Shown here: positions 35,660-45,585 of the stretch, in pieces
Layout: each line of letters begins with the position of its first letter
Numbering within the stretch: the stretch's first letter is position 1
From: Scedosporium boydii
Taxonomy: Eukaryota > Ascomycota > Sordariomycetes > Microascales > Microascaceae
Assembly (NCBI GenBank): GCA_002221725.1
Contig: NJFT01000018.1
Coordinates: 264,378 to 328,377, forward strand
DNA length: 64,000 nucleotides
Reading direction: 5' to 3'
Made by a program: the position numbers and the translations under genes
The notes under the pieces: generated by a model
What the model was told of the DNA's origin: nothing
What the model saw: only the letters and a program-made list of their open reading frames with translations
Databases searched by the model: none

Positions 35660-37817
35660 ATGGCGAAGCTACCAAAGATCAGTAAGTACATGTCAAGCTC
35701 TCCTCGTTCGTCCTCCCATTCCACCCAGCTACCCAGAAGCTAACCTGGACCTCGTCACTGCTCTTAGCAAACACCTACTTCGTGGCCATGGTGGCCACCG
35801 TAGGTGGCATGCTGTTCGGCTTCGATATCTCGTCCATGTCAGCCATTGTCATTACCCAGCAATATGTCGACTACTTCAACAATCCCCATGGCATCATCCA
35901 GGGTGCCATTGGCTCTTCTCTTGCTGCCGGTTCCGTCGTTGGTAGCTTGATGGCCGGTCCCATCTCTGATAAATGGGGACGTCGTGATAGGTGCGTGTCT
36001 TCCCTTGCTGGTTCTGCTCGTTCCCCGGGGCTGGAATGTGGTCCTGCCGACTTGGAACGCGCATATCTCGGGATCCCTTCCCCAATGATCTGACCCCAGA
36101 GGGTCCTCACCTTTCAAGACCCCTACACGTTCTCTTCGGTGTGCCCAGGAAGCAATACTGACCCGAGACTCCCCGAATATAGTATTATGTTTGCTTGTCT
36201 CTGGTGGTTAATCGGAACGGCTGTCCAAGTCTCCACTAATGGCTTCGGTTCCCTCATCGCCGGCCGCATCCTCAACGGCGTCTGCGTCGGCATCACCTCC
36301 TCCCAAGTCCCCGTCTACCTCGCCGAGATCGCCAAGCGCGTAAGCTCTCTCCCGCCCCCCGTTTTCCCATCCAACTCTTCCACAACTCCCACATACTTAC
36401 CCCACATACCTCTCCTCTAGGACCGTCGTGGCCGTATCATCATCATCCAGCAGCTCGCCATCGAATGGGGTATTCTCATCATGTACTTCATCGGCTACGG
36501 CTGCTCCTTCATCAAAGGAACCGCCTCTTTCCGCACCGCCTGGGGCACTCAATTCATCCCCTGCGTCTTCCTCATGCTCGGGCTCCCCTTCCTCCCGAGA
36601 TCCCCCCGCTGGCTTGCCAAGGTCGGCCGCGAGGACGAGGCCATCCAGACCCTGGCTGACATTCAGGCCGGCGGCGACCGCGAAGACCCCCTCGTCATCG
36701 CCGAGTGGCAGGAGATCTCTACCGTGCTGTCCGTTGAACGCGAGTCGCAAAAGGGGTGGAGGAAGTTCTTTCTCAAGGGCATGTGGAAGCGTACAATGGC
36801 TGGCGTGAGCGTGCAGATGTGGCAGCAATTGTCTGGTGCAAATGTCATCGTTTATTATATTGGTAAGTGTTCTCTTCATTTCTGGCTTCATTTTGATATA
36901 AAAATGGCTTTGTTTCGTTGAGTTTCGAAGAAAAGAACGCGGATTAAGATTCTATACGTGTGTGTGTGTGCCCGCGCGAGTGCTGGAAACTATCAGAGAA
37001 ATTATGAGCTGACACTTGATACTTGTGTGTAGTATACGTTTTCCAGATGGCAAATCTCACGGGAAACACTAACCTGATCTCATCCGGTATCCAATACGCC
37101 GTATTCATCGTGTAAGTCCAGGCAGGTATCCCGAACGCTCCGCTCTCGAGAACGGACTCACTAACCCCTAGCCCTACCGCCAGCTTCACGACCATCATGT
37201 TCTTCTTCATCGACAACTCCGGCCGCCGCGGTCTCCTCATCTACGGCGCCCTCGGCATGTCCGTCTGCCACTTCGTAGTTGGCGCCATGCTCGGCGCCTA
37301 CGGAGTCGACGTCCCCGAAGGCGTAGGCGGCAACGCCAACGTGGTCATCCGCGTGACGGGCTCGCCCGCGCACACCGTCATTGCCTTCAGCTACCTGCTC
37401 ATCATCGTGTACGCTCTGACCCTGGCTCCCGTGGCCTGGATCTACGCCGCCGAGGTGTGGTCCCTTGAGACGCGCGCTACTGGCATGGCGATGGCCGCCA
37501 CAGCCAACTGGCTCTTTAATTTCGCCCTGGGACTCTTCACGCCCCCGGCCTTCCTGAATATCAAGTACAAGACTTTTATCATCTTTGGCGTTCTCTGCAT
37601 CGGTGCTGCTGTGCAAGCTTACCTTACGTATCCGGAGACGTGCGGGAAGACGATTGAAGAGGTCGAGGAGATGTTTGCGGAGGGTGGACCTTGGGCTTGG
37701 CAGACTAGGAAGGGTGAGTCGAGGCTTGATGCGGAGATCCAGGCTGTCATTGAGAAGAAGAAGGCGACGGAAAAGGAGAAGGCGGTTGAGGTGGAGAATA
37801 GGGAGGAGGCTGCTTGA
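35660..37817 (+). CDS. MFS sugar (hexose) transporter
   Basis: Six exons: 35660-35681, 35768-35990, 36183-36339, 36421-36862, 37033-37111, 37172-37817, giving 522 aa. Twelve membrane helices are expected. Sugar-transporter signatures are present: GGMLFGFDISSMSA in helix 1, GPISDKWGRRD in the first cytoplasmic loop, GRILNGVCVGITSSQVPVYL, PRSPRWLAKVGREDEA, MWQQLSGANVIVYY in helix 7, and the final PETCGKTIEEVEEMF. It should import hexoses by proton symport at the plasma membrane and resembles fungal high-affinity glucose transporters, though substrate cannot be read from sequence. The first exon is just 22 nt. The C-terminal tail is Lys/Glu-rich. It is convergent with HIS1. Confidence 0.93.
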
Positions 37818-38412
37818 GGGCCTGTATACAGAGGTAAAACAGGTTCTTCTGGGGATGGGTGGAGAGATGACCTGAGGAAGACGTAAAATATTTCTCTTAT
37901 ATATACCCGAGGAAGTTTTTGAATAATAAAGGGCGACGCATCCTTCGTATTAGTCCGTGCAAAGAAAAGCTAAACCGGAGAGGTTGTCTCTCGACTTTGG
38001 AGAACAAGCCATGGCTTCGAGCCCTTGTAAAAGTCCGGTGTAAGTCGAATGGGCTCCCCGGTCGCGAACGGTTGTGGATGAAATCGATCGTAATACCACC
38101 CATACCGGGTCTGGTCTATGGTAGAACTCAAGGCCAAGTTCGTACGTGAATACAGCGGGAACACAAAGTCAGCGGAGGAAGGATGTAGAATACACGACCT
38201 GTCATAACAAGAAAGAAGACAGAAAGAAGACAGAAAGAAAACAGAAAGAAAAAAAGATTCTATTCCTAAACCCCGTGTCCAAAGAAAACACTCGCTAGTT
38301 GAACCAACCTCAACCTTTACTTTTTTTTAACCAGCCTTTCTCTTCGCTTCGTTACTGTTATCGCTGGAACTCGAAACTCAAGCCGGCAAAATGCTTAATC
38401 CTCCCAACACAT
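37818..38412. other. Intergenic between convergent transporter and HIS1
   Basis: This contains both 3' flanks and a purine-rich 11-nt minisatellite (unit gaaagaagaca, about 3.5 copies) at 38211-38256. Nothing else was recognised. Confidence 0.6.
38211..38256 (+). repeat. 11-nt purine minisatellite
   Basis: Two exact copies of gaaagaagaca are followed by gaaagaaaaca and a partial gaaagaaaaaaag. It lies in the 3' region shared by the transporter and HIS1. Confidence 0.8.
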
Positions 38413-39614
38413 CTACCTCGAGTTCTTGATATCAATAACCAAAATATCCTGAGCACCAACCTTGGTCAAGTCATCCATGACAACAGCAATCTTCTTCGAC
38501 TCCACCATGACGCTGACAGCGACCCAGCCGTCCTCCTCGAGGCTGGTGACGGTGGGGGCGCGCTTCCCGGGGGTGATCTTGATGACGGCGGGGAGTTTCG
38601 CCCTCTCGACGTTGTACTGGCACATGACGTACTTTTGGGCGGTGATGACGCCGCGGATGCGCGAGGCGATGAGGTCGACGAGTTCGGGGTTGGAGGGCTT
38701 GCCGGACTTGATGAGGACGGACTGGGATTCGACGACGGTGTCGATGGCTTCGAGGCCTGCGGCTCGCATGGTCTCTCCGGACTCTGTAAGAGGTCCTTTT
38801 TAGTCATTTGTTCGGTAGTAGCTGGAAAGAATGCTTGGAAGGTGGGAAAGGTCTGAGAGTTGGCGAGTGAATACGTCACACATACCAACAAGATCGACAA
38901 TGCCGTCGGCAACACCAAGCGCACACGCCGCCTCAACGCTCCCGCTCAGCTCAATAATCTTAGTTCGAAGCTTCTTAGGAACTAAGAAGTCGTCGCTCCC
39001 GGCCTCAGACTCCAAGCCAAGCTCCAGCCTAGCAAAGTGTTCGGTAGCCAAGTCGACGAAACTTGTACCGATAGTCTTGCCCACAAGATCCTGCGAAGTC
39101 CTGTAGGGACCGTTCTTGGGGACCTGAACCTGGAGCTTACAGCCGCCAAAGCCGAGCTCCATGACCATCTCGCTTCGGGACTTCTTGATGTCGCCGTCAT
39201 CCCCGGCGTAGGAGGCAGCGCCATCGACGGAGAGTCTCCTGTCGCGGTTGTAGGCCCTCACGCGGGCATCGTGCTCCTGGACCTGGTCCCAGCCGGTGAT
39301 TCCGAGGTCGACCTGGCCTTCCCCGACGAAGGTGGGGATGTCGGCGGCGGGGAGGAAGATGAGAGCTATGGGGAGGTTCTTGACGAGGGCGATGTCGAGG
39401 CGGTTTTCGCGCTTGAATTGGATATCGGCACCCTCGAGGAGGTTCAGCGTGGCCTGGTTGAGACGACCCTCTGGACACGGTTGGGATTTCTGTTAGCTAC
39501 GAACGTGTATAAGAGACAAGAGGAAGGGGAGGATAACTTACTCTTCGGGACCGCAAAGAGAAGACGGCCCTCGAGGCTGGCGCGGGTCAGCGCAAGATGC
39601 TCCATTGGCGACAT
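38413..39614 (-). CDS. HIS1: ATP phosphoribosyltransferase (HIS1)
   Basis: Exons (minus): 39614-39542, 39470-38886, 38783-38413, giving 342 aa. It catalyses the first step of histidine biosynthesis, joining ATP and PRPP. The spliced N-terminus reads FAVPKKGRLNQATLNLLEGA, typical of HisG. VDLGITGWDQVQEHDA and VGKTIGTSFVDLATEHF line the active site, LGVADGIVDLVESGETMRAAGL binds the PRPP phosphates, and the C-terminal ~100 residues (PAVIKITPGKRAPTV; VMDDLTKVGAQDILV) form the regulatory ACT-like domain that senses histidine. This makes it the long, homohexameric type. It is slightly longer than yeast His1 because of an acidic insertion. A later in-frame ATG at 39605 is a possible alternative start. 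Confidence 0.96.
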
Positions 39615-41010
39615 GGTCACCGAATACAACGACAAGTACAGAGGGTTGGAGAGTGGGGGAGGACAAACTGGTTGACCAAATCCATGGCTTTCACGAAGAG
39701 GGACAATGCAATGTCTTAAAAGGGGAGCACACGGGTGGGTTAGGCACGAAGATTGGGTCGGGAGCAAATGAGGAGCGGCGGCCGGGGTGGGAGGGTTGCT
39801 GCAGGAGGGATGTCGTGAACGCGGGACCGGGTTATTGTGTGATGAGGAGGGGTGTGCGGCGGTGGGATGGGACTCGTTCAGACTCTAGTGGATGCAGTTG
39901 CGGGTTCTCGAGGCCGGCCGCGTGTTCTCCGAGGTGTTATGCTTGTATAGTATGATCAATGGTCTAAGAAGGTTGAGCAGCAGCATCTACGGAAAAAAGA
40001 TCGAAGATCAAATGTTTAGCGTCTGGCAGTGACTCCAACTAACGGACTTGGACCATTGGACCACCAAGACAATCACCACAATACAATTGTACGTATACTT
40101 CGGGTGTGGGTGCTTTGTCAGCCCAGCGGCTGTATCTTTCTGCGACGCTCGACACCCAAAGGTACTTGCCCAGGAACCAAAATTGAGATGGATTGATGTC
40201 TCTCAGGGTCCATCGATCTCCATTGTCCGCTGCCCATTGACATCTGAGAAGTGCCTCTATTGACTCTTTTTACTTCGTAGGCTGATTTCTGGGGTGATTT
40301 GACTCTAGGAACCATGAAGTCCACTCGGCCAGTACCAATGGCAAGCAGAAGGCGACACATGCCGGCAGAACGACTCGATTGATTCCCTGTTGAACGATTT
40401 GATGGAGGGCTCCTATTTCGGAGCTCTCAAGTCACTTTCTTGTCTCTCTCGCCCTGCGGAGGTACGCCAGGGGCACAATTTCTACCCCGCCCCCGCTCTG
40501 GCACAGGGCACAGTCGAGTTCCACACCACGGAACCCTTGAATCCTGGTATCTTTCGCCTGTGAAGCTGTGGATGGTGACATTATTTAAACCCCCACCTCA
40601 ATTGGCACCTGAGCAATTGAACCTTCGAACCTGAGCAGGTCGACTTCACCAACTTGACCCTCCTTCTTCCCTTCTTAGCTCCTAATCTTCCTACGTTCTT
40701 ACAATTCTTACTTTGTCAGGAAAATGGGTCCCGTCTCATTGGTCTGGCCTCTCACCAGGAGCCAAGCATCAACGTGGGCTCAGCAAAGTACCCATGGATA
40801 TGATTAAATATTAACTTGCTCAATGCGCTCATCGAGCTAGGCAAAACTAGCTCAAATCTCTTCCCTCGCAGTGTAAGTGATGTCGCTGTAGTACGGAGTA
40901 AAGATGCCGGCTGGCTAAACTCCCAAAACAACGCCGAGAAGAAAACAAAAATAGGCCGTGGCTCCCTCGCCATCATCGTCATCACAAAACACCGCCCCAG
41001 CCATTTATAG
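39615..41010. other. Intergenic: HIS1 promoter and 3' flank of the 207-aa gene
   Basis: TGACTC hexamers at 40030, 40261 and 40300 are candidate half-sites for the general amino acid control factor (Gcn4/CPC1). TACTTCGTA lies at 40271-40279 and TACGGAGTA at 40892-40900. No gene was found. Confidence 0.5.
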
Positions 41011-41634
41011 TCAAGCCTCCACTCCAAACATCGCAAGTACACTCCTCACCGTGCCCTCCTCCCCATTCACATCCCCCACGTACCCAACCTTCCCCTCCCC
41101 AAACGGCATCAACACCGTAGCCGCCGCACCCCCATCCTCCGCCTCATACCACCCCGCATCTCTCTCCACGTTCCGGACAAATACCGCCTCCTGCGTATAC
41201 CTCTCCAACAGCCCACCCTGTTCCGCAACCGCTGCCGTCACCGCATCGCCATTCAGCCTCGTCTCCTCGCGCCGCTTCCCTTCGTATCCCCACGGCAAAC
41301 CCCACGTCCTGTCGAGCAGCTCCATCATCCGCGAAGGCTCCGCGCTGCTGAACGAACCCCCGAGGATCACCGTCGCGCCGCCCCACGCGAAGTCGACGAG
41401 GCGCCGGGCAAGGTCCAGGTTCTCTTCGTTTGCTAGCGCGCCGTCGAGGACGAGGATTCTCGTCGTTGCCTGTGTGGGGTTTGAGAGGATGTCGAGGGCC
41501 GCTTCTTTGCTCTCGGCGGTGTGGACTTGGCCTTCGGATGCGAGTTTTGTGAGGACGTCGTCGTAGCCGCTCGGGGCGGTAGGCTTTCCGCTGAGATAGA
41601 CCACGAGCGTGGAAGGTTTCGTAGTAGCCGCCAT
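41011..41634 (-). CDS. Conserved-looking protein of unknown function, 207 aa
   Basis: A single exon encodes 207 aa starting MAATTKPSTLVVYLSGKP. The composition is that of a soluble alpha/beta protein: an alternating hydrophobic strand (STLVVYL; TRILVLDGAL; GGATVILGGSFSS) and charged helix pattern, then WGLPWGYEGKRREETRLN and a terminal strand-turn-helix GKVGYVGDVNGEEGTVRSVLAMFG. The layout is reminiscent of class I glutamine amidotransferase-like or ThuA-like folds, which end with a similar check on an overall Rossmann-type core, but no catalytic Cys-His pair is evident, so this is a guess. There is no signal peptide or membrane segment. The family was not recognised. Confidence 0.75.
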   Translation of the reverse strand: MAATTKPSTLVVYLSGKPTAPSGYDDVLTKLASEGQVHTAESKEAALDILSNPTQATTRILVLDGALANEENLDLARRLVDFAWGGATVILGGSFSSAEPSRMMELLDRTWGLPWGYEGKRREETRLNGDAVTAAVAEQGGLLERYTQEAVFVRNVERDAGWYEAEDGGAAATVLMPFGEGKVGYVGDVNGEEGTVRSVLAMFGVEA

Positions 41635-42144
41635 GGCTGGAACGGGAATGTGGCTTGTATGTAAAGGGCCTGATAAGATTGGAAGGAACTCTGTAATGTA
41701 GACCTCGCAACGAAGAGATAATGGTTTTTAACAAGTGAAGGTAAGTCTATGATAAAGATGGCAGAGCTGAAGATGGATGGTGTCGTGTCGAACTCTCACT
41801 AGCCTCAAAATGTCCGAGAGACGAGAGACGAGGGGATTCATTAAAATTAGTCCGCTTGAGTCACCGACACTGGAAATACAGAAGTATCTAAGATAAGCAC
41901 GCAACCCGTTACTTCTTATTTTGTACAATTGTATCATCAGTCCGATAAGAAATCCGATCTAAGAAATTGTCGGAGTGAGTCCTTCCTCACTATTTCTGAA
42001 CGTGAGATCCTCGACTCTACAAATTACGGTTTATGTTTCCTCATCTTTGAAATCCATTTTCCTATTTACATTTCGGGGTGCGCCACCCTCCCTTACTCTT
42101 TATTCCTCCCCCTTTCAAACCATCTACTCGCCCACCCGCCGTAT

Positions 42145-42190
<46 letters not shown>

Positions 42191-42239
42191 GGCTTGGTGT
42201 TCTCGCTCGAGAATACATAGTCACACATTGCATTCTCGT
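41635..42239. other. Intergenic: promoter of the 207-aa gene, 3' flank of the 867-aa gene
   Basis: 605 bp with a (TC)20 dinucleotide repeat at 42148-42187, about 50 bp beyond the stop of the 867-aa gene. No gene was found. Confidence 0.6.
42148..42187 (+). repeat. (TC)20 microsatellite
   Basis: A perfect dinucleotide repeat of 40 bp lies in the 3' flank of the 867-aa gene. Confidence 0.9.
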
Positions 42240-44843
42240 TCACAGGGCAGGGCGCACTCCCTCCGACAACGTCCCGAGATCCAATCTCTTAACATCCCTC
42301 GTCCAAGACGCCGGCGACGACGGAATAGAAAATGTCCAACCATGCCTCCTGCCAATATCAAACAACGCCTCAAGACTAGATTCCACACCATCATAGTCTT
42401 CGGCACATACCACCAGCGTCGTCTGCACAATCCGCACAAACGGCAACTTGCTATTGATCTCGTGATTTAGAAATACTTGCCATATACGCGAGGATAGAGG
42501 CATGTCAAATGGCAGTGCCTTCCACCTATATAGACGGCCCTCATACGTGCAGAAATTCAGGCGAGAGTACCGCTGTCCAGTAAGCATCGGCATTGGCCAC
42601 GCGCAGTAGTGGACATTGATCTTCCCCTTGGCAAACACAGCGCGAGGATGAGCAAGCTTGTAGGCCTCGACGAACTCGGGGAGGTTGTTGGTAGAAGGGT
42701 CGAAGTCAAGAATACTGCCGCGAAGGGCCTGCTTATTTAGAGGCCCGAAGCCGTAACAGAAGTATAAATCATTCTGCCCATCGATCCCCTGAATAACAAT
42801 AGGAGAAGTATGCGGTTTCTCGTAGTCTTCGATTCGCGTGATGACACCGCGTGACTCTAGGTCTTTCGAGACTCTTGAGATGAGCCGTGACTCGGAGAGT
42901 GGTACAAGCCGTGATGAGTCCCGCAGGGTAGCTCGAAGGGTATTGTAGACTGAGTCGGGAGGATCCCAGCATCGGACACGGCTATCCAGGTGTTGGTGGG
43001 GAGTGGTAGCCCGTTGGTTGAGCCTCATCTGTGCAACTGCTTCTAAATATTGGGCTTGTTCCTCAGCGGGAGCGTGTTGTTGGATGGCTTGACGGAAAAC
43101 TTGGTAGAATGGCGGATCTCCCCTTAGTTGAAGTAACACATCAGCCACCTCATTGAGGAGATTAAATTTCTTTCCCGGGCATCTGTCAATAACGATAAAC
43201 TCGTAGTAGTCCCTAGCCATATTCTTGTCCCTTAGGTGGTAAATGAGCTTGAGGTCGCTGAGTATCCCCTTCAGAGAGTGTTCTATTGTCCAGGGCTGTA
43301 AACCAAGTTCTTCTTCTGTTGCCGCAGATCGAGACCGGGAGATCCATGTGTTCGGCTCTGCAGTGGAAGATTGTATGAGTCCAGTGGCCCCAGCTTCCTC
43401 ATTCTCGTGGTCATATACTAGGACCTCAAACGATGCGATCCTTTCAATCAACTCCTGTGCCAACTGTAGAGCGAAAGGATCCTTCTTGCTCATTCTTCCC
43501 ACGAGATAGCATCGTACCTCTCTCTCCTCGGCGATGCTCTGTCCCGGCCCGGGCGGGTCCTCGCTGGGTTCGTTATAGCCTTTTGTAACGGCAATGAAGC
43601 CCTGGATCACGGCCAGCTTACATTCCTGAGAGACATCTTCGTCGGGTATGTACCAGCTTGGGACATCGCCATCACTGGAATCCCCCGATCCATATGTGTG
43701 ACATACAGCCAAGGTCTTAACCGTAACCAGGTCATCAAATTGGACAGCAAAAGCCTCGAGATTCCACCAGCTTACGATATTGTGGAAGTTTACCCACAAG
43801 AGGTCCCAGCCCTTTGCGGTCATCCTTCGAGCGCTGTCTTCTGTGACAATTTCGGCACCGAGGATGGTAGTCGTTGATAGCCCTGGATCTAGAAGATAGT
43901 CGCAAACAGCATCACGGAGGAGGTGGAATGTATCATCTCGTCCCTCTCGAAAGACCTCGAAGAATTTGAGGTAGTATTCGACATGCTCCCCTGAGGATTC
44001 CCGGAGGAAAGTATCGATACTTTCAGTGCGACTCGCCCTGGCAAGTATATCGGTATTAGCCTTGTATAGGAGGAGCTCGCGGAAGAGGAAGCGGATGACG
44101 AAGTCACGTTCATCCGGTTCTCTTAGCTCATGGGTCACCTCATCGAGGACAACGGAAGATGCGTCGTTGAGAGAAGGGGCAATCGAGTAAAGTTTCTCGA
44201 TCCTCGCTGTCAAGAATTTATTTATAGCTTGTTTCAGGACCACGATAGGGTCATTATCGGGGGTGCGACGGCGTGGCGCAGGCAGTGGAATTGCTGGGTT
44301 AAGAAGGGACCGGAAAGCTTTGGTCTCGGTGTACGGGGTCTCTTGTGCTACTTGCGATGAGCTGGCAGGTTCTTTGGCTCCCCGGGCTACCAATTTCGGT
44401 TGCGATGAGCTCGCGGGCCCCTTAGCCCCCAAGACTGCCAGTTTCTGTTCCAGATGATAGACCTCGGATTGAAGCTTCAATATCCATTTGATATGGCCAC
44501 GGTTCTGCGCCGAGAAGCTGAAAACCCGACGGTTAACCTGATCCCTGAGCTCCAGAGTTTCCTTCCCAGCTGCCAGTTTGGCCTCGATCTGTTTCTTAGC
44601 ATCAGGTTCGCCCTCCCTCGTGATGATGATGCTGTTGTAAGAGTTCTCCTTTAGCTTGTAGGATTTGTTTAGTTTCTTATATTCCCGATGATGCTGTGGA
44701 CAAAGGGTATGACTGGCTTGCAGCAACTTCCGCTGGCAATCGGTGCCATCCTTGTGCAGTGCACGGCATTGCGGATCTCTGGGGAGTGAGCGATAGGGGG
44801 GCCCCGGGGTAGACTCAAGACTCTGAGGTTGATTTGGAGGCAT
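42240..44843 (-). CDS. Unknown 867-aa protein with Cys/His motif and degenerate RT-like C-terminus
   Basis: An intronless frame of 867 aa. Residues 26-51 hold C-x9-C-x11-C-x2-H (CRALHKDGTDC ... LCPQH), like small zinc modules of the CKAxTKxGxxC...CxxH type. Residues ~55-130 look coiled; 200-640 are helical without recognised family. Residues ~651-845 resemble a Ty3/Gypsy reverse transcriptase: DLESRGVI, SPIVIQGIDGQ, LYFCYGFGPLNKQA (compare F-C-V-D-Y-R-A-L-N-K), FAKGKINVHY (motif A, compare FSKLDLRSGY), RLYRWKALPFDM (compare GLYEWLVMPFGL), WQVFLNHEI (compare FQRFMNxVL) and TLVVCAEDYDG (motif C, compare VVYLDD). The motif A Asp is replaced by Lys741 and YLDD by CAED, so polymerase activity is unlikely. 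It may be an exapted retroelement fragment. The RT similarity is my own visual alignment; cellular function is unknown. Confidence 0.8.
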   Translation of the reverse strand: MPPNQPQSLESTPGPPYRSLPRDPQCRALHKDGTDCQRKLLQASHTLCPQHHREYKKLNKSYKLKENSYNSIIITREGEPDAKKQIEAKLAAGKETLELRDQVNRRVFSFSAQNRGHIKWILKLQSEVYHLEQKLAVLGAKGPASSSQPKLVARGAKEPASSSQVAQETPYTETKAFRSLLNPAIPLPAPRRRTPDNDPIVVLKQAINKFLTARIEKLYSIAPSLNDASSVVLDEVTHELREPDERDFVIRFLFRELLLYKANTDILARASRTESIDTFLRESSGEHVEYYLKFFEVFREGRDDTFHLLRDAVCDYLLDPGLSTTTILGAEIVTEDSARRMTAKGWDLLWVNFHNIVSWWNLEAFAVQFDDLVTVKTLAVCHTYGSGDSSDGDVPSWYIPDEDVSQECKLAVIQGFIAVTKGYNEPSEDPPGPGQSIAEEREVRCYLVGRMSKKDPFALQLAQELIERIASFEVLVYDHENEEAGATGLIQSSTAEPNTWISRSRSAATEEELGLQPWTIEHSLKGILSDLKLIYHLRDKNMARDYYEFIVIDRCPGKKFNLLNEVADVLLQLRGDPPFYQVFRQAIQQHAPAEEQAQYLEAVAQMRLNQRATTPHQHLDSRVRCWDPPDSVYNTLRATLRDSSRLVPLSESRLISRVSKDLESRGVITRIEDYEKPHTSPIVIQGIDGQNDLYFCYGFGPLNKQALRGSILDFDPSTNNLPEFVEAYKLAHPRAVFAKGKINVHYCAWPMPMLTGQRYSRLNFCTYEGRLYRWKALPFDMPLSSRIWQVFLNHEINSKLPFVRIVQTTLVVCAEDYDGVESSLEALFDIGRRHGWTFSIPSSPASWTRDVKRLDLGTLSEGVRPAL

Positions 44844-45585
44844 CTCAGTTTACCTTTCTCTCTGTCTACTGTTTGGCGCGGCCTATTGAGATAGTACTTG
44901 TTAGAGAGAGAACCTCGGAAAGACACAAGCGGGGTAAAATGATGATGCAGATGCTCAAGCGATGATGAGAGACCGTTCGATTCTTGTAACACAGGGCTGT
45001 GTACCTCTGTACTGCAGAAGAAACGAGCGTGATGCAGGGAAGTACCATTGCTGGTAAAAGTATTCGCAAAAGGACCTGCATCCCGATTGCGAATTGCGCG
45101 TTGGATGTAGCTGCCCTGGTACGGGAACTCATTAGATCGACATATATCTATCAGAAGCAAGCGAGCTCACGCAGTTACTGCCCGCAGAAAAGAGACAACA
45201 GGACTTGAAGCAAATTTTTATCTTTTTTTTGTGCTTTCGTGTTTGGGTTTTCATGAACGTATAGCTAGCTGGAAACAACCGAAAAAGAGAAGGAAAAGAA
45301 AACGAATGTCAAACTTTTGGTTCTCAGCTTCGCAAAAATGAAAATTGGGAATGAAGAGAATGAATGGGAACTTCGTCTGCTCTCGCGAGGTATGCTCGAG
45401 CGTCCGAGCTGTGATCGAGTCCTTCATCTTCCATGAAATAAAAATACAGAAACAAAACACCGTACGCCTGACTTCGCAAAGGGAACCGACTGGTGCATAT
45501 ACAGATGATCTGGTATATACCTTGAAAACAACAAAACAAGAAGCACATGAAAAGAGGAAAGGAAAGAGGCAGTGGAAGAGAGAAT
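44844..45585. other. Intergenic: promoter of the 867-aa gene, 3' flank of the CxxC gene
   Basis: 742 bp with no recognisable gene. The part next to the 867-aa start is its promoter region; the right part carries the 3' UTR of the CxxC-repeat gene. No distinct element was found. Confidence 0.55.

Noticed and set aside
37161..37616. Antisense Glu/Gly-rich ORF over the transporter
   Set aside because: It is a shadow of the GC-rich transporter exon.
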